Below, in pieces: positions 20,672 to 28,884 of a stretch of 28,884 bases of DNA (its first letter is position 1; every line of letters starts with the position of its first letter). The stretch spans positions 1 through 28,884 of the forward strand of contig CAKUNY010000004.1 of assembly GCA_934668605.1 (NCBI GenBank), in the 5' to 3' direction. A program made the translations under genes and the position numbers. Below the pieces are notes generated by a model. The model saw only the letters and a program-made list of their open reading frames with translations. It had not been told where the DNA came from and did not search any database. This stretch comes from an uncultured Oscillospiraceae bacterium. Lineage in GTDB: Bacteria > Bacillota > Clostridia > Oscillospirales > Oscillospiraceae.

Positions 20672-22513
20672 TTACAACATCTTGCGCCCATCGCGCGTTA
20701 CAAGGCAGTATCCGCCCTCTCCCAGCCGCACCTTTCCCGGCAGCAGCGACAAAAGCCGCCCGCCGAGCAGAACCTCGCCCGGAACGTTCAGCTCCCAGGG
20801 CTCCTGCGACTTATTGCAGCACACGGCCAGCGTCTGCCCCTGCGCGCGCCGCAGGAACATCAGCCGCCCGCCGCCGGCCTCCACGACCGTCACGTCGCCG
20901 GTTTTCAGCGCCGGAAGGGTCTTTTTGAGCTTTGCAAGCGTCCGGTAATACTCCCGCAGGCTCTCGTCTTCCTGCCCCCAGGGGTAATAGCGCCGGTTGA
21001 AGGGGTCGCGGTAGCCGGTCATGCCCGCCTCGTCTCCATAGTAGATGCAGGCGATGCCGGGCAGCGTAAACTGCAAAAAGGCCGCCATGCGCAAAAGCTC
21101 TTTTCCGCGCGCGAGCGCCTCCGGCGAAAACTGCCGCCTGGCAAGCGCATCGCGGTCTGCGTCGTGCGGGTCAAGAAGGGCGTTGATCGCGCGCGGCGTG
21201 TCATGCGTCGATAAAATATTCATAACGCAGGCGAGCACATCCGGCGGATAATTTTCCGCCAGCGTCATGATGCGTTCGCCCAGATCCTTTCCGTCCGCGT
21301 CCCCGCGCACAAACCTTATAATCTCCTTCTGCCACGGGTAGTTCATCACGGAGTCCAGCTCCCGGTCGGCAAAATACCGCCGCCGCACCCCATAGGCGAT
21401 CTTGTTGGAGGCATCCTCCCACACCTCGCCGATGAGCATCGCGTCCGGCTTTTCCGCCCGGATCCGATCGCGCAGCTTTAAAACAAAGCTGTCCGGCAGC
21501 TCGTCGACCACGTCCAGCCGCCACCCGTCCGCGCCCGCGCGCAGCCAGTGTACGGCGATGGAGTCCTCGTCGTCTATGATATAGCGCTGAAAATCCGCAT
21601 TGTCCTTTTTGACGCACGGAAGGTCGGTAATGCCCCACCAGCTGGTGTAGACGTCCGGATAGTGCTTGAAGTCGAACCAGTCGCGGTATTTGGAATCCGG
21701 ATTTGAGACAGCGTCCTCAAAATACCGGCTCCTGCTTCCAACGTGGGAAAATACACCGTCCAGAATGACCTTCATCCCCCGCGCGTGCGCGTCCTCGCAC
21801 AGCGCCCGGAAATCTTCCTCCGTTCCCAGCATCGGGTCGATGCGCCCATAGTCGCACGTGTCGTACCGGTGCGTTGAAAACGCGAAGAAAATCGGGTTCA
21901 GATACAGCATCTCCACGCCGAGCTCCTGCAAATAGGGGAGCTTTTCGCGAATGCCCGCGAGATTGCCGCCGTAAAAGTCGTTGTTCCAGACCTTTCCGTT
22001 CTCATCCGGCTGATACACCGGCGTGTCGCTCTTGTCCTCATGCACCCAATAGGGCTGGAGCTTGTCCTTGCAGTCGCACGTTCCCGCCTGATAGAACCGG
22101 TCGGGGAAGATCTGATACATGACCGCACCCTTGGCATACTCCGGCGCGGGATACCGGTTCTCTACGCAGCTGACCTGCCACAGGTCACCTACTTCGATGT
22201 TCGTGTCGTCTCCCTGCTTGAAAAGCCGGAAGGTTTCGTTTTTCGTGGTGATGAAAAAATAGTAGAAATACAGCCCCGCAGCCTCAAAGGAAAACTCCCC
22301 GCTCCACGCCTCGTAGAGCTCGTTCTCCTCCGCCCTTTGAAGCGGCACGCAACGCACCTGCGTCACGCCGTCTTCCTGCATGATCCGCGCTTCGGCCTTG
22401 ACCGCCTGACACGAAACCGGGATGTCCACCCGCAGCCGGCAGCGCTCGCCCGGAAGCAGCGTCCCGAATGGTGTTTTGAATTGTGATAGCTTGCTGTCAA
22501 ATAAAATCCGCAT
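20672..22513 (-). CDS. Cytoplasmic GH13 alpha-glucan hydrolase (neopullulanase/cyclomaltodextrinase-like)
   Basis: The protein has 613 residues: an N-terminal beta domain (about 1-120), a catalytic barrel (about 125-520) and a C-terminal beta domain. GH13 conserved regions are visible: DGVFSH (252-257), GWRLDVVDE with nucleophile D334, GEVWED with acid/base E363, and STHDTPR with D438. There is no signal peptide, so it acts inside the cell, probably on glycogen or maltodextrins. It is the last gene of the glycogen operon, 66 bp after glgA. The exact specificity (neopullulanase, cyclomaltodextrinase, alpha-amylase) cannot be told by eye. The ATG at 22513 has GGAAAG upstream. Confidence 0.87.
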   Translation of the reverse strand: MRILFDSKLSQFKTPFGTLLPGERCRLRVDIPVSCQAVKAEARIMQEDGVTQVRCVPLQRAEENELYEAWSGEFSFEAAGLYFYYFFITTKNETFRLFKQGDDTNIEVGDLWQVSCVENRYPAPEYAKGAVMYQIFPDRFYQAGTCDCKDKLQPYWVHEDKSDTPVYQPDENGKVWNNDFYGGNLAGIREKLPYLQELGVEMLYLNPIFFAFSTHRYDTCDYGRIDPMLGTEEDFRALCEDAHARGMKVILDGVFSHVGSRSRYFEDAVSNPDSKYRDWFDFKHYPDVYTSWWGITDLPCVKKDNADFQRYIIDDEDSIAVHWLRAGADGWRLDVVDELPDSFVLKLRDRIRAEKPDAMLIGEVWEDASNKIAYGVRRRYFADRELDSVMNYPWQKEIIRFVRGDADGKDLGERIMTLAENYPPDVLACVMNILSTHDTPRAINALLDPHDADRDALARRQFSPEALARGKELLRMAAFLQFTLPGIACIYYGDEAGMTGYRDPFNRRYYPWGQEDESLREYYRTLAKLKKTLPALKTGDVTVVEAGGGRLMFLRRAQGQTLAVCCNKSQEPWELNVPGEVLLGGRLLSLLPGKVRLGEGGYCLVTRDGRKML

Positions 22514-22579
22514 TGCTTTCCAGTCCAGTTTTTGTTTTTCGTCCGCGCCTTCGCCTGATCCTGCGCGGCCAGCTTCCCT

Positions 22580-24022
22580 TCAGGCGTTTTCACCCAGCGC
22601 GCGGCGATAGAGCGCCATGTAGTCCTCCGCGCCCTTTGCCCAGCTGAAGTCCTGCGTCATATCGTGCCGCACCAGCGCCTGCCACTGCTCGGGCGCGTCA
22701 TAATAAAGCGCGAGCGCCCGGTCGATGGCCGCGAGGAAGTCGTCGGCGTTATAGCTCTGGAACGTAAAGCCGCGGCCATCGCTCTCGGGGCCTTCATAGG
22801 CCGGAACCGTATCTTTGAGTCCGCCCGTCGCGTTTACGACCGGAACGGAGCCGAAGCGCATCGCCATCAGCTGCGAGAGCCCGCACGGCTCAGACTTCGA
22901 CGGCATCAGATAGAGGTCTGCCCCCGCGTACACGACGTTTGCAAGGTCCGCGCTGAAGCACAGATTCACGCTCACCTGCCGCCCGAACCGCTCCTGAAGC
23001 CCCCGCAGGAACCACTCGTATTTTTCTTCGCCCGTGCCGATGACCACAAGCTGCACCCGCCGGGACATGAGCCGCTCGGCGATATAGCAGAGAAGATCAA
23101 TGCCCTTGTGCCCCGCAAGACGCGTCACCATCGCAAGCATCGCCGTATCGCGGTCCTCGGGCAGTCCCAGCGTTTTTTGAAGCGCCAGCTTGTTCTGAAG
23201 CTTTCCCTCTTTGAATGTCTTTTCGTTATAATGCGCGGCCAACCCCTCCGTCGTCATGGGGTTAAAAAGCTTCGTGTCAATGCCGTTCGTAATGCCGGTA
23301 AAATCGCTGCCCCGGCTCGAGAGCACCTGCGACATGCCGTGCGCGTAATATGGATACCGCAGCTCCTGACAGTACGTCTGCGACACCGTCGACACCTGGT
23401 CGGCCGTTACGATCGCGGCCTTCATGAAGTTTGTGCAGTCATCAAAGCGAAGAACCTCGTCGCACGCTCTGGGAAGGCCGATCACATCGTAATTAAAGCT
23501 CAGATTCGCCTTGCCCTGATACTCAATATTATGGATCGTGAAGACGCTCTTCGCGTTTGGGAAGCTCTCGTGGTACTCGGTCTTGAGAAGCAGCGGAACC
23601 AGCGCCGCCTGCCAGTCATGGCAATGAATGATATCCGGCTGCAGGCCGATAAACGCCATGGACGCAAGCGCTGCCTTCGCAAAATATGCGTACCGCTCTC
23701 CATCGTCCGCGCACCCGTACACGCAGCCGCGGCAGAAATAGTGCTCGTTGTCGATAAAATAGACCTTGAGCTTCTTTCTCCGGCTCTTGAGCCGCAAAAG
23801 CCCCACGTATTCCCGCCGCCAGGCCAGCGGCACGTCGAAGTAACCGAGGAACTCCACGTCGTATTTCCCGGAATATTTGATCCGGTCATAGAACGGGATA
23901 AACACGCTCACTTCGTTATTCTTGATTTCCGATAATGCCTGCGGCAGCGCCTGCAAGACATCGCCAAGGCCGCCCGTCTTGACAAACGGGGCGGCCTCGG
24001 AAGCGACCATTGCAATTTTCAT
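22580..24022 (-). CDS. glgA: Glycogen synthase (ADP-glucose), GT5
   Basis: The protein has 480 residues, the normal GlgA length. It has the ADP-glucose-binding KTGGLGDV (15-22), HCHDWQAAL (133-141), FTIHNIEYQG (161-170), GITNGID, the RLAGHKGIDL segment (301-310; most homologues have Q where H305 stands), and the C-terminal SKSEPCGL with E378. It extends alpha-1,4-glucan chains from ADP-glucose made by the GlgC/GlgD enzyme. Its ATG overlaps the glgD stop by four bases, so the two are translationally coupled. Confidence 0.95.
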   Translation of the reverse strand: MKIAMVASEAAPFVKTGGLGDVLQALPQALSEIKNNEVSVFIPFYDRIKYSGKYDVEFLGYFDVPLAWRREYVGLLRLKSRRKKLKVYFIDNEHYFCRGCVYGCADDGERYAYFAKAALASMAFIGLQPDIIHCHDWQAALVPLLLKTEYHESFPNAKSVFTIHNIEYQGKANLSFNYDVIGLPRACDEVLRFDDCTNFMKAAIVTADQVSTVSQTYCQELRYPYYAHGMSQVLSSRGSDFTGITNGIDTKLFNPMTTEGLAAHYNEKTFKEGKLQNKLALQKTLGLPEDRDTAMLAMVTRLAGHKGIDLLCYIAERLMSRRVQLVVIGTGEEKYEWFLRGLQERFGRQVSVNLCFSADLANVVYAGADLYLMPSKSEPCGLSQLMAMRFGSVPVVNATGGLKDTVPAYEGPESDGRGFTFQSYNADDFLAAIDRALALYYDAPEQWQALVRHDMTQDFSWAKGAEDYMALYRRALGENA

Positions 24023-25131
24023 ACGGTAACTCCTTTGCTGATATAAAGCGGATGCTCCGGCGTACCCTGGAGTCTGGTATCCGGTTTGACAGTAACATTT
24101 TTATCCAAAATCACATAGCGCAGCTGCGACCGCGCGCCGACCTTGCTTCCCTGCATCAGAACCGAGCTCTCCACCTGCGTATCCTCGTCCAGATCGACCT
24201 CGCGGAAAATGACCGAGTGGTTCGCGTTTCCGAAGATATGGCAGCCGTCGGCCACCAGGCAGTCGGAGGCCTGTCCATGCTCGCCAAAGAGCGTCGGCAC
24301 GGAGTCTCGAACCTTCGTGTAGATCGGAAGATTCGTCCGGAACAGGCTGTGCCGCACGTCCTGGTCGAGAAGTTTCAAATTATTCTCGTAAAATTCCTGC
24401 AGGCTCTCGTTGAAGAGCGCAATATTCTGGAACGAATAGACGTTCACGGAGAGCTTTCCCTCGTTGTACTGCGGCAGCACGAAATCCCGCTCAAAATAGC
24501 ACTTTCCGTGCGGCACAAGCTCCTGGATGATGTTCAGAAGCTTCTTGCGCTCGATGACGAACATGCTCATACCGGAAAGATAATCCTTCGGCGCGCAGTA
24601 GTCAACCGCCAGATCGACGACCTTTCCGCTCTCGTCTACCTTCAATGCCAGCGTCTGCGTGCGCCGTCCGTCGGCTCTTCCCGCCTTTGCTACCACTGTC
24701 AGATCACACCCGGAAGCCACATGCGCGTCAACGACCTCCGCGAAGTCGATCGCACACAGAACCGTCGTATCCGACAAAATGACATATTCCGCGTCGCTTC
24801 GCTCCAAAACCGGCAGCGCCGTTTGCAGCGCCTCGAGCTTTCCGCGGTACGCGCCCGTGTGTCCCGTTGCGTACGGCGGCAAAAATCGCACGTTTTCGCC
24901 CAGATGCAGGTCCCAGTCCTCGCAATTCGCCAGATGGTCCATCAGCGACTGGTAATTATATTTTGTGATGATGCCAATGTTCCGGATGCCGGAATTGCTC
25001 ATATTCGAGAGCACGAAGTCGATCTGCCGGTAGCGCCCGCCGAACGGGATTGAGCCCGAGGTGCGCTCCCAGGTGAGGTTTCCCATCTTGCTGTCATAGA
25101 TGTTCGAGAAAATAATGCCCATTGCTTCCAT
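24019..25131 (-). CDS. glgD: ADP-glucose pyrophosphorylase regulatory subunit
   Basis: The protein has 370 residues and is homologous to GlgC, with a nucleotidyltransferase domain (about 1-240) and a left-handed beta-helix-like C-terminus. The catalytic signature is degenerate: the GGxGxRL loop is replaced by MGIIFSNIYDSKMGNLTWER, and the SGD motif reads LSDTTVLCAIDF. This is typical of GlgD in Firmicutes, which acts with GlgC in a hetero-oligomer and raises its activity. The gene lies 18 bp after glgC and overlaps glgA by four bases. The ATG at 25131 follows GGGGGA; a second ATG three codons later cannot be excluded. Confidence 0.93.
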   Translation of the reverse strand: MEAMGIIFSNIYDSKMGNLTWERTSGSIPFGGRYRQIDFVLSNMSNSGIRNIGIITKYNYQSLMDHLANCEDWDLHLGENVRFLPPYATGHTGAYRGKLEALQTALPVLERSDAEYVILSDTTVLCAIDFAEVVDAHVASGCDLTVVAKAGRADGRRTQTLALKVDESGKVVDLAVDYCAPKDYLSGMSMFVIERKKLLNIIQELVPHGKCYFERDFVLPQYNEGKLSVNVYSFQNIALFNESLQEFYENNLKLLDQDVRHSLFRTNLPIYTKVRDSVPTLFGEHGQASDCLVADGCHIFGNANHSVIFREVDLDEDTQVESSVLMQGSKVGARSQLRYVILDKNVTVKPDTRLQGTPEHPLYISKGVTV

Positions 25132-25149
25132 GTTCGCGTCCCCCTTTCA

Positions 25150-26334
25150 TCAGACGATCGCGCCCGGCTCAATGACCGTGCCCTCGGAAATTTCCTTCTC
25201 CTTGCCGATGACGCTGATGCGCCGCTCACCGTTTTCGACGTCTCCGCCGATCTTCGCCCCCGCGCGGATAACGCAGCCCTCGGCAATGATCGCGTTGCGG
25301 ATGGATGCGCCGTTTTCAATCACCACGTCCGGCATGATCACGCTGTCGATGACCTCCGCGCCCTTGCCGACCGTGCAGCCGGTCGAGATGACCGAGTGCT
25401 CGATCATGCCATAAATTTCGCAGCCGTCGGCTACAAAGCTCTCATGCAGCTCCGCCGATTTTGCAATGTAGCTTGCGGGCTTCGTCGCATTTCTGGCGTA
25501 GATCTTGTGCCCTTCCGGACCGTAGATATCGAATGCCGGGTGCTTGCCGAGCAGGTCCATGTTCGCCTCCCAGAGGCTCGAGATCGTGCCCACGTCCTTC
25601 CAGTATCCGTCAAACTGATAGGCAAACAGCCGGTGCCCGGAAGAAAGCAGCGCCGGAATAATGTTCTTGCCAAAGTCGTTTTCGCTCGTGGGGTCGGCTT
25701 CATCCGCCTCGAGGAACTCTTTCAGAACGCTCCACTTGAAGACGTAAATGCCCATCGACGCGTTCGTCGATTTCGGAACCTTGGGCTTCTCCTCAAACTC
25801 GTAGATCGAACCGTCTTCGCGCGTGTTCATAATGCCGAAGCGGGACGCCTCTTTTAAGGGCACGTCGCGCACGGCGATCGTGCAGTCCGAGTCCATGCTC
25901 TCATGGAACTTCAGCATCGCCGCGTAGTCCATCTTGTAGATATGGTCGCCCGAGAGGATGAGGACGTTATCCGGGTTGTAGCGCTGGATAAAGCCAATGT
26001 TCTGGTAGATGGCGTTCGCCGTACCCTTGTACCATTCGGAGTTCTTGCTCTTGGCGTAGGGCGGCAGCACCTGCACGCCGCCGTGCGAAGAGTTGAGGCC
26101 CCACGGCTGGCCGTTTCCGATATATTCGTTCAGCTCCAGCGGCTGATACTGCGTCAGAATACCGACGGTATCGATCTTGGAGTTGACACAGTTGGACAGC
26201 GGGAAATCAATGATCCGGTATTTGCCGCCGAAGGGAACCGCGGGCTTTGCCGTGTTCTCCGTCAGAACCATCAGGCGGCTTCCCTGACCGCCTGCCAGCA
26301 GCATCGCGACACAACGCTTTTTCTGAAATTGCAT
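25150..26334 (-). CDS. glgC: Glucose-1-phosphate adenylyltransferase catalytic subunit
   Basis: The protein has 394 residues. It has the pyrophosphorylase loop [10 protein letters not shown] (12-21), [19 protein letters not shown] (30-48), catalytic [10 protein letters not shown] with D130, and FEEKP with K183 for glucose-1-phosphate binding, then a beta-helix domain of hexapeptide repeats. It makes ADP-glucose from ATP and glucose-1-phosphate, the committed step of glycogen synthesis. GGAGGAAACAGGA precedes the ATG. It is the second gene of the operon, 20 bp after glgB. Confidence 0.95.
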   Translation of the reverse strand: MQFQKKRCVAMLLAGGQGSRLMVLTENTAKPAVPFGGKYRIIDFPLSNCVNSKIDTVGILTQYQPLELNEYIGNGQPWGLNSSHGGVQVLPPYAKSKNSEWYKGTANAIYQNIGFIQRYNPDNVLILSGDHIYKMDYAAMLKFHESMDSDCTIAVRDVPLKEASRFGIMNTREDGSIYEFEEKPKVPKSTNASMGIYVFKWSVLKEFLEADEADPTSENDFGKNIIPALLSSGHRLFAYQFDGYWKDVGTISSLWEANMDLLGKHPAFDIYGPEGHKIYARNATKPASYIAKSAELHESFVADGCEIYGMIEHSVISTGCTVGKGAEVIDSVIMPDVVIENGASIRNAIIAEGCVIRAGAKIGGDVENGERRISVIGKEKEISEGTVIEPGAIV

Positions 26335-26354
26335 TCCTGTTTCCTCCTCTTGCG

Positions 26355-28244
26355 TTACGGTTTCGTTTGGGGTCTGGCGCGGTGATATCTGTAGAAGCAG
26401 ACGCTCATCGGCGGGATGCGGAACAGGCCGCTCTGCGCCTGATGATGCGAGGGCTCCTTTCTGGTGCGGACAGTGATGGGCTGGAAGCCGTATCCGCCAA
26501 ATTCCGTATCATCGGTATTGAGAACCGGGACATACCAGCCCTGCTTCGGAAGCCCCAGCCGGTAGTCCTCCCGGAGCACCGGGCAGAAATTGCAGACAAC
26601 GACGAGCTCTCTTCCCTTCCGGTCTTTTCTCCGGAAGGCAATGATGGAGTAGTCCCGGTCGTCCGGCTCGATCCATTCATATCCGCCCCAGTCGGAGTCG
26701 TTTTCCCACAGCTCGCGGTTCTGAAGATAGAAATGGTTGAGCGTCTTCACAAAATGCTGCATCTTCTCGTGCTTCTCGTAGCCGAGCAAGAGCCAGTCGA
26801 GCCCCTGCTTGAAGTTCCATTCGATGAACTGCGCGAATTCGCTTCCCATGAAATTGAGCTTTTTGCCCGGGTGCGCCATCTGATAGGCATAGAGTACACG
26901 AAGGTTGTTGAATTTGTCGTCGTAATTGCCGGGCATTTTCCCAATCAGAGAACATTTTCCGTGCACCACCTCGTCGTGGCTCAGCGGCAGGATAAAGTTC
27001 TCGGAAAACGCGTAGGTCATGGAGAACGTGAGCGCGTTGTGGTCGCCCTTGCGATATAAGGGGTCGAGCGACATATATTGCAGCATATCGTTCATCCAGC
27101 CCATGTTCCATTTGAAGAGGAATCCCAGTCCCCCGTCGTAATCGGGCTTCGTGATGAGCGGGAACGCGGTCGACTCCTCGGCGATCATCAGAACGGAGGG
27201 GTCGCACCGGAAGGCCGCGGCGTTGAGCTGCCGCAAGAAGTCGATGGCCTCCAGATTTTCGCGCCCGCCGAAACGGTTCGGCTTGTAATTCGGGCGGTTA
27301 TAATCGAGATACAGCATCGAGGCCACCGCGTCGACCCGGATGCCGTCGGCGTGAAACTGTGTGATCCAGTAGCACGCGTTTGAAATCAGGAAGGAGCGAA
27401 CCTCGGGCTTGCCGTAATCATAGATCCGCGTCGTCCAGTCGGGGTGCTCGTTCATCGCGGGGTCGGAGAGCTCATAGCAGCACGTGCCGTCAAACTCAAA
27501 GAGCCCGTTTTCGTCCTTCGGAAAATGCGCCGGCACCCAGTCTAAAATCACGCCGATATCGCGCCGGTGCGCCTCGTCGATGAAATATTTGAGATCCTGC
27601 GGCGTGCCGTACCGGTGCGTCGGGGCATAGTAACACGTGATCTGATAGCCCCACGACGGGTCATAGGGATACTCCATGATCGGCAGCAGCTCAATGTGCG
27701 TGTAGCCCATATTCTTGACGTAGGGCAGCAGCTCGCCGGCCAGCTCCCGGAAGCTCAGAACGCTTCCGTCCTCGTGCCGCTTCCACGAGCCCGCGTGCAC
27801 CTCATAAATGTTGACCGGTCTGCGCAAAACGTTTTCCTTTCTACGCCGGGCTCGATATAAGCTGTCGTGCCACACAAAGCCATCTTCCGCCTCAATGACA
27901 CTCGCCGTATCCGGCAGCACCCCGCAGCGGTTTCCATACGGATCCGTCTTATAGATCGTCCGGCCGTCTTTTGTCTTGACGCAGAACTTATAGTGCTGAC
28001 CTGCCTGCGCGAATTTCGAAAACGCCTCCCACACGCCGCAGCCGACCGGCTGCATCGGAAGGTCCTCCTCATTCCAGAAGTTGAAATCTCCCGTCACGCG
28101 AACCGACTGCGCCTGCGGCGCCCAAGTCCGGAAGACAAATCCGTTTACACCTTCGCGCACCTCCGGGTGGCACCCGAGATACCGGTACGCGTCCGCCGCA
28201 CCGCTCGTGTGAAATTGCTCCAAAAACGCCTGAAACTGCTCCAT
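26355..28244 (-). CDS. glgB: 1,4-alpha-glucan branching enzyme, GH13
   Basis: The protein has 629 residues. A CBM48-type domain (about 25-115, [20 protein letters not shown]) precedes the GH13 barrel with [16 protein letters not shown] (nucleophile D305), [10 protein letters not shown] (E356) and [10 protein letters not shown] (D424), the specific signature of branching enzymes. It lacks the extra N-terminal domain of the longer enterobacterial form. It introduces alpha-1,6 branches into glycogen. It is the first long gene of the operon; AAGAGGT precedes the ATG at 28244. Confidence 0.95.
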   Translation of the reverse strand: MEQFQAFLEQFHTSGAADAYRYLGCHPEVREGVNGFVFRTWAPQAQSVRVTGDFNFWNEEDLPMQPVGCGVWEAFSKFAQAGQHYKFCVKTKDGRTIYKTDPYGNRCGVLPDTASVIEAEDGFVWHDSLYRARRRKENVLRRPVNIYEVHAGSWKRHEDGSVLSFRELAGELLPYVKNMGYTHIELLPIMEYPYDPSWGYQITCYYAPTHRYGTPQDLKYFIDEAHRRDIGVILDWVPAHFPKDENGLFEFDGTCCYELSDPAMNEHPDWTTRIYDYGKPEVRSFLISNACYWITQFHADGIRVDAVASMLYLDYNRPNYKPNRFGGRENLEAIDFLRQLNAAAFRCDPSVLMIAEESTAFPLITKPDYDGGLGFLFKWNMGWMNDMLQYMSLDPLYRKGDHNALTFSMTYAFSENFILPLSHDEVVHGKCSLIGKMPGNYDDKFNNLRVLYAYQMAHPGKKLNFMGSEFAQFIEWNFKQGLDWLLLGYEKHEKMQHFVKTLNHFYLQNRELWENDSDWGGYEWIEPDDRDYSIIAFRRKDRKGRELVVVCNFCPVLREDYRLGLPKQGWYVPVLNTDDTEFGGYGFQPITVRTRKEPSHHQAQSGLFRIPPMSVCFYRYHRARPQTKP

Positions 28245-28268
28245 AGACTGACCTCTTTCTCTTGTTTA

Positions 28269-28342
28269 GGGGGCATAGCCAAGCCCTGCCGACGCGCCCC
28301 CAGAAACGCAAACAGCCAACTCCCGCCTACGGGAATCGGCTG
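28269..28342 (-). other. Two hairpins in the glgB leader
   Basis: TCCCG-ccta-CGGGA (28321-28334) is enclosed by CAGCC/GGCTG (28313-28317 with 28338-28342). Next to the glgB ribosome site, GGGGGC (28269-28274) can pair with GCCCCC (28296-28301). The second lies 12 bases from the ribosome site region. Neither has a strong T run, so a role in translation or stability is more likely than termination. I recognise no known riboswitch class. Confidence 0.45.
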
Positions 28343-28344
28343 CA

Positions 28345-28458
28345 TCAAAAGCACATAAAAAGACCCATTTGTCCAAGGCCGAACGAGCCCCGGACGCACG
28401 CCGCGCACGCGCCCTTCGATGCTCCGGTATTCCATCTCGGAAACAAAAACCGCTGCAT
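28345..28458 (-). CDS. Possible 37-residue leader peptide upstream of glgB
   Basis: An ATG at 28458 is preceded by AAGGAGG with a 7-base gap, a better ribosome site than that of glgB itself. It opens a 37-codon frame beginning MQRFLFPRWNTGASKG, with four cysteines and a hydrophobic end. It lies within the glgB transcript, about 30 nt after the predicted start of transcription, and stops just before the hairpins. No family is recognised. It could be a leader peptide, a small protein or a chance frame; an overlapping frame in another phase is open as well. Confidence 0.35.
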   Translation of the reverse strand: MQRFLFPRWNTGASKGACAACVRGSFGLGQMGLFMCF

Positions 28459-28494
28459 CTGTCGTCCTCCTTGCTGCCATTGGTCTATGGTAAG

Positions 28495-28523
28495 ATTTTA
28501 CCACGTTTCAGCTCACTTCGCAA
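28495..28523 (-). promoter_or_regulatory. Promoter of the glycogen operon
   Basis: Minus-strand -35 TTGCGA (28518-28523) and extended -10 TGGTAAAAT (core 28495-28500) with a 17-bp spacer. The -10 lies inside the near-palindrome GGTAAGATTTTACC, which could also be an operator. The leader to glgB is about 245 nt. Confidence 0.65.
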
Positions 28524-28593
28524 GCAGAAAATCCGCCCAAAGCTTTGTCGCTATTGCCGGTTGACGTCCCTTTTTCGTGTCCGCCTCGCAGAG

Positions 28594-28725
28594 TTTCGCC
28601 CCGCAGGGCGAAATAAAATGGAAATCCATGTTATCCGGCGGCTCTGCCGACCGGAAACATACCTATCACTTCGCAAGTGTGAGCTTTTCACGCAGCACGT
28701 GAAAAGCTTGCGCGCAGTCGAAGTG
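28594..28725. repeat. Cluster of non-coding hairpins between gap and the glycogen operon
   Basis: The 530 bases between the glgB start and the gap stop hold, besides the promoter and leader, several perfect palindromes. TTTCGCCC-cgca-GGGCGAAA lies at 28594-28613. A nested structure lies at 28667-28725: CACTTCG with CGAAGTG outside, AGCTTTTCACG (28682-28692) with CGTGAAAAGCT (28698-28708) inside. No coding frame is credible here. These are most likely dispersed palindromic repeats or a folded RNA; which one cannot be told from a single copy. Confidence 0.55.
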
Positions 28726-28736
28726 CATTTCCCCAT

Positions 28737-28770
28737 AAAAAAACGGCAGCACGCTGTGCTGCCGTTTTTT
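28737..28770. terminator. Intrinsic terminator after gap
   Basis: CGGCAGCAC (28744-28752) pairs with GTGCTGCCG (28756-28764) around GCT, flanked by seven A and six T. It lies 6 bp past the gap stop codon and would work in both directions. Confidence 0.92.
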
Positions 28771-28776
28771 ATTGCG

Positions 28777-28884
28777 TTAGCCGAGCTCGGAGAAGTACTT
28801 GATGGTACGGACCATCTGGCTGGTGTAGGAGTTCTCGTTGTCGTACCAGGAGACGACCTGAACCTGCGTGTCGCCGTTCGGCAG
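28777..28884 (-). CDS. gap: Glyceraldehyde-3-phosphate dehydrogenase, C-terminus only
   Basis: The last 35 codons are in the window; the rest lies past the right edge. The sequence contains [20 protein letters not shown], the conserved C-terminal helix region of GAPDH, followed by YFSELG and a TAA stop. The enzyme oxidises glyceraldehyde-3-phosphate with NAD+ in glycolysis. It is followed by a strong terminator, so it is not co-transcribed with the glycogen operon. Confidence 0.93.
   Translation of the reverse strand: MPNGDTQVQVVSWYDNENSYTSQMVRTIKYFSELG

Noticed and set aside
28145-28504. 119-codon minus-strand frame overlapping the glgB start
   Set aside because: It runs through the glgB start in another phase and has no ribosome site at its first ATG; glgB is certain.

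Overview
The window looks like a chromosomal segment of a GC-rich Clostridia-type Firmicute, most likely a gut Oscillospiraceae/Ruminococcaceae-like anaerobe (inference). The grounds are GlgC/GlgD heteromer genes, AGGAGG ribosome binding sites, Na/Pi symporters with PhoU-like tails, S-layer homology (SLH) domains, a ferredoxin-thioredoxin reductase catalytic subunit and a BlaI/BlaR1-type pair. No rRNA, tRNA, CRISPR array or transposase gene was seen.

Layout. 1-58: start of a ferredoxin-NADP reductase/sulfide dehydrogenase alpha-type gene running off the left edge, with its promoter. 167-1072: gluQ. 1197-9830: a phosphate block. Two paralogous Na/Pi symporters, one on each strand, flank a PhoP/PhoR-like two-component system and a BlaI/BlaR1-like repressor-sensor pair. 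Helically phased Pho-type half-sites precede both symporters and phoP, and a pair of BlaI-type operators precedes the repressor gene. 9874-10398: ftr-like gene plus trxA. 10539-11923: an XRE regulator divergent from a zinc-ribbon/CFI-box protein, with one copy of a 40-bp terminator repeat on each side.

11984-20632 is the most notable part. A minus-strand promoter, a cobalamin-type riboswitch and an intrinsic terminator lie ahead of three exported or surface proteins. The first is a 1923-residue SLH protein with a PQQ-type beta-propeller, an alpha/alpha-toroid and two DUF4430 domains. The second is a toroid plus SLH protein, and the third a DUF4430 lipoprotein. Alpha/alpha-toroid plus DUF4430 is the architecture of animal intrinsic factor and transcobalamin. 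The operon is therefore proposed to be a B12-repressed surface corrinoid-capture system of a Gram-positive bacterium (inference).

20672-28458: a glycogen operon, glgB-glgC-glgD-glgA plus a cytoplasmic GH13 enzyme, behind a promoter with a structured leader that may encode a small peptide. 28594-28770: non-coding hairpins and a terminator. 28777-28884: the C-terminus of GAPDH, running off the right edge.
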